Source: Chitinophagales bacterium
GTDB lineage: Bacteria; Bacteroidota; Bacteroidia; Chitinophagales; Chitinophagaceae
Length of the DNA stretch: 9,351 nucleotides
Direction of reading: 5' to 3'
NCBI GenBank assembly: GCA_015654495.1
Contig: JAATGW010000262.1
Span: forward strand, 1 to 9,351
The translations under genes and the position numbers were made by a program. Under the pieces are notes generated by a model, which ran no database searches, had not been told where the DNA came from, and saw nothing but the letters and a program-made list of their open reading frames with translations. Below, one piece after another: positions 5,697 to 9,351 of the stretch; position 1 is the stretch's first letter; the number at the start of each line of letters is the position of its first letter.

Positions 5697-5754
5697 CAAC
5701 GATTCGGCCTTACTGATTTCCCACCCCGCCCCCTGGACAAGTGATCTACCCTCC

Positions 5755-5762
5755 CACCTTTG
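5755..5762 (+). promoter_or_regulatory. Possible -7 box for the small membrane-protein ORF
   Basis: CACCTTTG differs from TAnnTTTG at the first base only and lies 47 nt before the ATG at 5810. A TGGACA-like hexamer lies about 17 nt upstream. It would give a 5' leader of roughly 40 nt. This is weak support by itself, but it is consistent with the small ORF and terminator downstream. Confidence 0.3.
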
Positions 5763-5809
5763 AAAGATACCTGAGCGTGTATTTTATTGTTCACTTTAAA
5801 TCCAATGCT

Positions 5810-5914
5810 ATGCGTCTATTCCACACTACACACATTGGCGAAGGCACAAAACTGGTTTTGATTGTCGTTGCTTTTTACCTTGCTATCACAGTAGTTACTT
5901 ACCTGGCCTGGTAG
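5810..5914 (+). CDS. 34-residue single-helix membrane protein (hypothetical)
   Basis: An ATG (5810) to TAG (5912-5914) frame encodes 34 residues. It has a short polar N-terminus (MRLFHTTHIGEGTK) and one uninterrupted hydrophobic stretch (LVLIVVAFYLAITVVTYLAW, residues 15-34) that runs to the C-terminus, the length of one transmembrane helix. A strong intrinsic terminator starts 26 nt after the stop on the same strand. The start is preceded by AT-rich sequence (TTTAAATCC), as is usual for Bacteroidota. I do not recognise the family. It could be a small subunit or regulator of a membrane complex, but no partner gene is adjacent: both flanking genes are on the opposite strand and run away from or towards it. 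The alternative is a chance frame inside the leader of a short transcript. Confidence 0.55.
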   Translation: MRLFHTTHIGEGTKLVLIVVAFYLAITVVTYLAW

Positions 5915-5940
5915 GTATAATACAATGAGAAAAATGAACT

Positions 5941-5977
5941 ATGCTTCTTTCCAAAAAAAGAAGGAAGCATTTTTTTT
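5941..5977 (+). terminator. Intrinsic terminator after the small ORF
   Basis: ATGCTTCTTTC (5941-5951) pairs with GAAGGAAGCAT (5960-5970) as an 11-bp stem with one G-T wobble around an A-rich loop, followed by a run of T to 5977. It is oriented to end plus-strand transcription from the small ORF. Read from the minus strand, the hairpin is followed by a broken T-run (AGTTCATTTTTCTC), so it may also stop transcripts from the convergent MscS gene. Confidence 0.85.
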
Positions 5978-5995
5978 GTTTCACCTGAAAGGAAA

Positions 5996-8512
5996 TTATT
6001 CAGATTTTTTTTCTGGTGTTGTTTTTCCCTGCCCCTCATCTGTTCTGGGATCACCTAACAATACAGCTGCATTTGCATCAACTGATCGTATATGCAGGTC
6101 TGTTTGAGGGAATGGAATTTCAATACCATTTTCGGAGAAATTTTTATAAATAGCAGACATCACATCGCTTCTGAGTTTGGCCGCATCATTTAAATCCCTG
6201 GCCCAGAATAATACCCTGAAGTTGACAGCACTGTTTCCAAACTCATTCAGTAAAATAACAGGAACAGGATTTGTCATCATCTCATTTCTGTCCTTCAGGG
6301 AACTTTCGATTAATGATTTTGCCTTATCCAGATCAGTTCCATAAGCCACACCAATAATTAATTCATTCCTCTTATTTGGATTATCATGAGTCCAGTTTAC
6401 CAGATGCTGCGACAGTAGGTCACCATTGGGTACAATCATATCAGAACCGTCAAACATGGTAATTTTACTGGAACGGATTCCGATCTCTTTCACCGTTCCG
6501 GTTTTTGTTCCGATATCAATAATATCACCCACTTCAATCGGGCGTTCAAATGCCAGAATTATTCCTGAAATCAGATTATTAGTAATGGTTTGCAGTCCAA
6601 AACCAATACCAACTCCCAATGCCCCGATTACAATAGTAAATTTGTCCATCGGTATGCCTGCTGCACCAATTGCAATCAGAAAACCAGTTGTATAAATGAT
6701 CAGCCGCAAAATCAGGATCCAGGATCCGCGGCTCTTAACAGTAGCTGTATGTTCGCTGCTTCCCGCTCTGAATAAAACGGTCACAATCTTACCCAGCATA
6801 ACCGATAACCATAACAGCACAAGGAAGATCAGTATGCTGCTCCATGTAAAATTGATCTGACCAAGTGATCTTGATTTTAACAGGAATTTTTCTGATTCCT
6901 CAAATATGATATTGCTGAAATTCATGCTCCACGCGAAGGCGAGAATCCAGATGACAAATGTTGCCAGATTCAGAATTCCACGGAAGCTTTCTTTTATCCT
7001 GTCATACTCGAAAAAGCTGTAACACCTCGACTTTTTATTTGATTCACTGATGAGATAAATAAATTCAAACAGTATGTCTTTGATTATCTGTAAGGCCAGT
7101 AACAATGCAATACTCAGTGCCGAAGAATTGGAAAGCACTTTTGAAAGCACAAACCGGCCCGAAATATTCATAATAAAAGCCAGGAGGTTAATGACCATGA
7201 ATAGCAGGATCGATTCATCCATCAAAGAATGATATTGCTTTTTGTCTTTTTTTACTTCATGGTACATCAGCCAGGAGAGGGGCAGGGCCAGTAAATTTAA
7301 GAACAGCAAAACAATCCGTTCTGTAAATGAAGACTCCAGCAGAAAATTATCGGCTCCGTAAGCCAGAAAAAATATGATTATACAAATCCAGTATAGCCTG
7401 AAAGTCCTGTTCCAGTCCCTCCAGCGCATGATCGTCCCCGTTACCAGCATCAGCATCCACATCATCTGTACAATTCCTGCCGGGGGATTCTGCAGCACGA
7501 AGGGTGTCATAGTAAATAATACCAGCAAAGTTGATCCAAGCATTGATCGCCGGAAAAAATGGAGTGGCAGGTCCCGCCCCATCACTCCTGACTTATTGAG
7601 CTTATAATAACTGAACCTTATCAATCCGTAAAACGCGGCCGCCAGGACCAAAATCACTATAAAAGGTGCAATATTCAGCGTATAATAAAATAAGATGACT
7701 CTTCTGTTTCTTGAATATTCTTCAGAAATAAGGTTACCAATGCTTTTCTCGCCGGGTACATGTTTGATGTTCCATATATAAGGCTGATCCCGGATAAAAA
7801 ATTGCGATTGCAATGACCGGATCCTTGCATTCACATCGTCAAGCATTTCAGAACATTGCAGAAAAGCAGTCGTTACACGGCTTTGTACGGCACTGATCTT
7901 TTTCTGCGCCACTTTATACATACTATCCGCAATTTCTTTTTTTGCAAGTATCGGCTTCATTTGCTGCTGATAGTTGGTTACTATCGAAGAATCGTCCGGA
8001 TCCAGTTCAAAAGCAGAGGTATATTTAACCTGCCTGATATCTTTTCTGATCTCAGCAAGCGACCCTGAAATTCCGAGCAGTTTTTCCTGATGACCTGCCA
8101 CCTGTTTTTCGATCTGCAGAAGCGCAACCTGAAATGAAAAGAGATTTCGGAGATTATGTCTCTCGCCTTTATTGTCCATATTCCTCTTTAAATTCCCCAG
8201 CACAGTTTCCATCAACGGCAGTTCCCGACTGATTTCACTTGTATCGAAACCCCTGCGCAGCACCGAAATATCCTTATTAAGCATAAGCATATAATCTTCC
8301 AGCGAGTTCATCAGGAAGTAGGCAGTGGAATCTGGTGAAATGACGGCAACAGCCGGTATCTGCGCGGAATTACTGTCGGTTTTGTTTTTAGTAGTATCCT
8401 TGGATTTGAGTTTCGGTAAAAGCTGGGCTGTAATGCGTTGTGGAAAGGCTGTAACCAGAAACAGAAAAAATCCCAAACAGGAGAAATAATAACGCATGAA
8501 CAGGTTTTGCAT
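5996..8512 (-). CDS. Large MscS-family mechanosensitive ion channel
   Basis: This encodes 838 residues from an ATG at 8512-8510; Met6, just before Arg7, is an alternative start. It is an inner-membrane channel that opens under membrane tension and releases solutes after osmotic downshock. A signal peptide (about 1-30, ending RITAQ) is followed by a charged, probably helical or coiled-coil, periplasmic domain (about 31-268). About eleven hydrophobic segments follow, near 271-299, 324-342, 348-363, 373-388, 399-416, 433-450, 463-488, 512-531, 557-580, 598-618 and 624-655. The last contains the pore helix IVIGALGVGIGFGLQTITNN (627-646), then the beta domain ERPIEVGDIIDIGTKTGTVKEIGIRSS (656-682) and the closing GIEIPFPQTDLHIR (796-809), all signature MscS elements. 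This is the build of the large MscK/YbiO-like members, much longer than the roughly 286-residue E. coli MscS. It is transcribed alone, divergent from valS. Confidence 0.95.
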   Translation of the reverse strand: MQNLFMRYYFSCLGFFLFLVTAFPQRITAQLLPKLKSKDTTKNKTDSNSAQIPAVAVISPDSTAYFLMNSLEDYMLMLNKDISVLRRGFDTSEISRELPLMETVLGNLKRNMDNKGERHNLRNLFSFQVALLQIEKQVAGHQEKLLGISGSLAEIRKDIRQVKYTSAFELDPDDSSIVTNYQQQMKPILAKKEIADSMYKVAQKKISAVQSRVTTAFLQCSEMLDDVNARIRSLQSQFFIRDQPYIWNIKHVPGEKSIGNLISEEYSRNRRVILFYYTLNIAPFIVILVLAAAFYGLIRFSYYKLNKSGVMGRDLPLHFFRRSMLGSTLLVLFTMTPFVLQNPPAGIVQMMWMLMLVTGTIMRWRDWNRTFRLYWICIIIFFLAYGADNFLLESSFTERIVLLFLNLLALPLSWLMYHEVKKDKKQYHSLMDESILLFMVINLLAFIMNISGRFVLSKVLSNSSALSIALLLALQIIKDILFEFIYLISESNKKSRCYSFFEYDRIKESFRGILNLATFVIWILAFAWSMNFSNIIFEESEKFLLKSRSLGQINFTWSSILIFLVLLWLSVMLGKIVTVLFRAGSSEHTATVKSRGSWILILRLIIYTTGFLIAIGAAGIPMDKFTIVIGALGVGIGFGLQTITNNLISGIILAFERPIEVGDIIDIGTKTGTVKEIGIRSSKITMFDGSDMIVPNGDLLSQHLVNWTHDNPNKRNELIIGVAYGTDLDKAKSLIESSLKDRNEMMTNPVPVILLNEFGNSAVNFRVLFWARDLNDAAKLRSDVMSAIYKNFSENGIEIPFPQTDLHIRSVDANAAVLLGDPRTDEGQGKTTPEKKSE

Positions 8513-8576
8513 TCAAGTTAATTTTTTTTAATAACATAGAAGCAGACTGCCGGCCGCTTCATAGCTCAGGAATGTG

Positions 8577-8584
8577 TAACTTTG
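8577..8584 (+). promoter_or_regulatory. valS promoter -7 box TAACTTTG
   Basis: This is a perfect match to the Bacteroidota -7 consensus TAnnTTTG, 26 nt before the valS ATG, which would give a short 5' leader. No clear TTG is present at the -33 position. It lies in the 98-bp gap between the divergent MscS and valS genes, which holds no other recognisable element. Confidence 0.65.
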
Positions 8585-8610
8585 CCGTCCTAAAAACCGG
8601 AATTCATCGA

Positions 8611-9351
8611 ATGGAAATCAGTAAAAATTTTGATTTCAGAACTGCAGAAGCAAACTGGTATGCAGACTGGCTGGATAAAGGATATTTCAATAGTGTACCT
8701 GACGAAAGGGAACCCTATACCATTGTAATTCCACCACCGAATGTGACAGGGATCCTGCATATGGGGCATTGTCTTAATAATACCATCCAGGATATCCTGA
8801 TCAGAAGAGCCCGTATGCATGGCAGGAATGCCTGCTGGGTAGGTGGCACTGATCATGCCTCTATTGCAACCGAAGCAAAAGTTGTACAGTTTCTCCGTGA
8901 AAAAGGGATTGCCAAATCTTCTCTCACACGCGAAGAATTTATCGGTTATGCCTGGGAGTGGAAAGAGAAATACGGTGGCATAATACTGACCCAGCTGAAA
9001 AAACTGGGCTGCAGTATTGATTGGAACCGCACGGCATTTACTATGGATCCCGACTATTCCAGGTCGGTTATACATGTATTCAATGACCTCTACAATAAAG
9101 GTTATATCTATCGCGGTAAACGAATGATCAACTGGGATCCGAAAGCCAAAACGGCTTTGAGCGATGAGGAAGTGATCTACAAGGAAGTTCAGTCGAAACT
9201 CTATTTTATCTGGTACCGTGTTGAAGATAAAAATGGGAATCCGATACCTGGTGATGAAGGAATAACTATTGCAACAGTTCGCCCTGAAACCATCTTGGGT
9301 GACACGGCAATTGCTGTAAATCCGGCTGACGAACGCTACGCACACCTACAT
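8611..9351 (+). CDS. valS: Valyl-tRNA synthetase, N-terminal part (cut by window edge)
   Basis: 247 codons are visible from the ATG at 8611; the frame is still open at the last base. ValRS is an essential cytoplasmic class I enzyme that charges tRNA-Val and hydrolyses mischarged Thr-tRNA-Val. The start NFDFRTAEANWYADWLDKGYF (6-26) is typical. PPPNVTGILHMGH (41-53) carries the class I HIGH motif as HMGH and is diagnostic for ValRS. GGTDHASIATEAKVV (84-98) follows. The entry to the CP1 editing domain, ATVRPETILGDTAIAVNPADERY (221-243), has TVRPET where TTRPET is usual. The KMSKS loop, anticodon domain and C-terminal coiled coil lie outside the window. A long antisense frame covers the same bases but is not a gene. 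The family assignment is firm. Confidence 0.97.
   Translation, partial: MEISKNFDFRTAEANWYADWLDKGYFNSVPDEREPYTIVIPPPNVTGILHMGHCLNNTIQDILIRRARMHGRNACWVGGTDHASIATEAKVVQFLREKGIAKSSLTREEFIGYAWEWKEKYGGIILTQLKKLGCSIDWNRTAFTMDPDYSRSVIHVFNDLYNKGYIYRGKRMINWDPKAKTALSDEEVIYKEVQSKLYFIWYRVEDKNGNPIPGDEGITIATVRPETILGDTAIAVNPADERYAHLH

Larger units (their letters stand above)
5374..5809. other. 436-base intergenic region with several dyads
   Basis: This lies between the divergent exonuclease gene and the small plus-strand ORF. No convincing gene is visible. Symmetric elements seen are the perfect 12-bp palindrome ATTTCCGGAAAT (5485-5496), TTTAGC-A-GCTAAA (5535-5547), AGTTTTAC paired with GT(AC)AAAACT (5557-5578, 2-nt bulge), and a hairpin at 5678-5696. 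A C-rich patch (5719-5735) follows. The sequence CACCTTTG occurs twice on the plus strand, at 5497 and 5755. These could be control sites for either flanking gene; none matches a regulator I recognise. Confidence 0.5.

Noticed and set aside
8590..9345. Minus-strand open frame of 251 codons
   Set aside because: It lies fully antisense to valS, whose plus-strand reading has unmistakable ValRS motifs. The antisense frame is a by-product of valS codon use.

Overview
The window most likely comes from a Bacteroidota genome, probably of the Chitinophagaceae or a related family. The evidence is the moderate GC content, AT-rich translation starts without Shine-Dalgarno sequences, TAnnTTTG-type promoter boxes (perfect ahead of valS and at the exonuclease start) and the look of the proteins. 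The family-level placement is inference from sequence style, not from a search.

Layout: five genes lie on the minus strand and two on the plus strand. From left to right they are a small lipoprotein with a carboxypeptidase-regulatory-like fold (133-468, -), a GNAT acetyltransferase (643-1191, -), a 487-base gene-free stretch, the RNA-binding transcription accessory protein Tex (1679-3922, -), a DEDDh exonuclease fused to a GIY-YIG/UvrC-like nuclease (3985-5373, -), a 436-base gene-poor stretch, a 34-residue single-helix membrane protein with its own terminator (5810-5914, +), a large MscS-family mechanosensitive channel (5996-8512, -), and the 5' part of valyl-tRNA synthetase (8611 to the window edge, +).

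The genes are mostly housekeeping or stress functions: translation (ValRS), transcription and RNA (Tex), DNA repair (exonuclease-UvrC-like), and osmotic protection (MscS). Only the exonuclease and tex look like a possible transcriptional unit, in that order and 62 nt apart. No mobile element, CRISPR array, phage gene or defence island is visible.

The unusual content is in the non-coding DNA. Three tandem copies of a roughly 120-bp unit with internal inverted repeats fill the space between the GNAT gene and tex. Short tandem arrays, mostly of 7 nt, sit at or just past the 3' ends of the first four minus-strand genes. One of these arrays runs into the exonuclease gene and encodes its last 11 residues and its stop codon. 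A hexanucleotide repeat inside the GNAT gene encodes an in-frame dipeptide run. The small membrane-protein ORF with a terminator right behind it is the best candidate for an undescribed gene. I see no convincing new multi-gene system.
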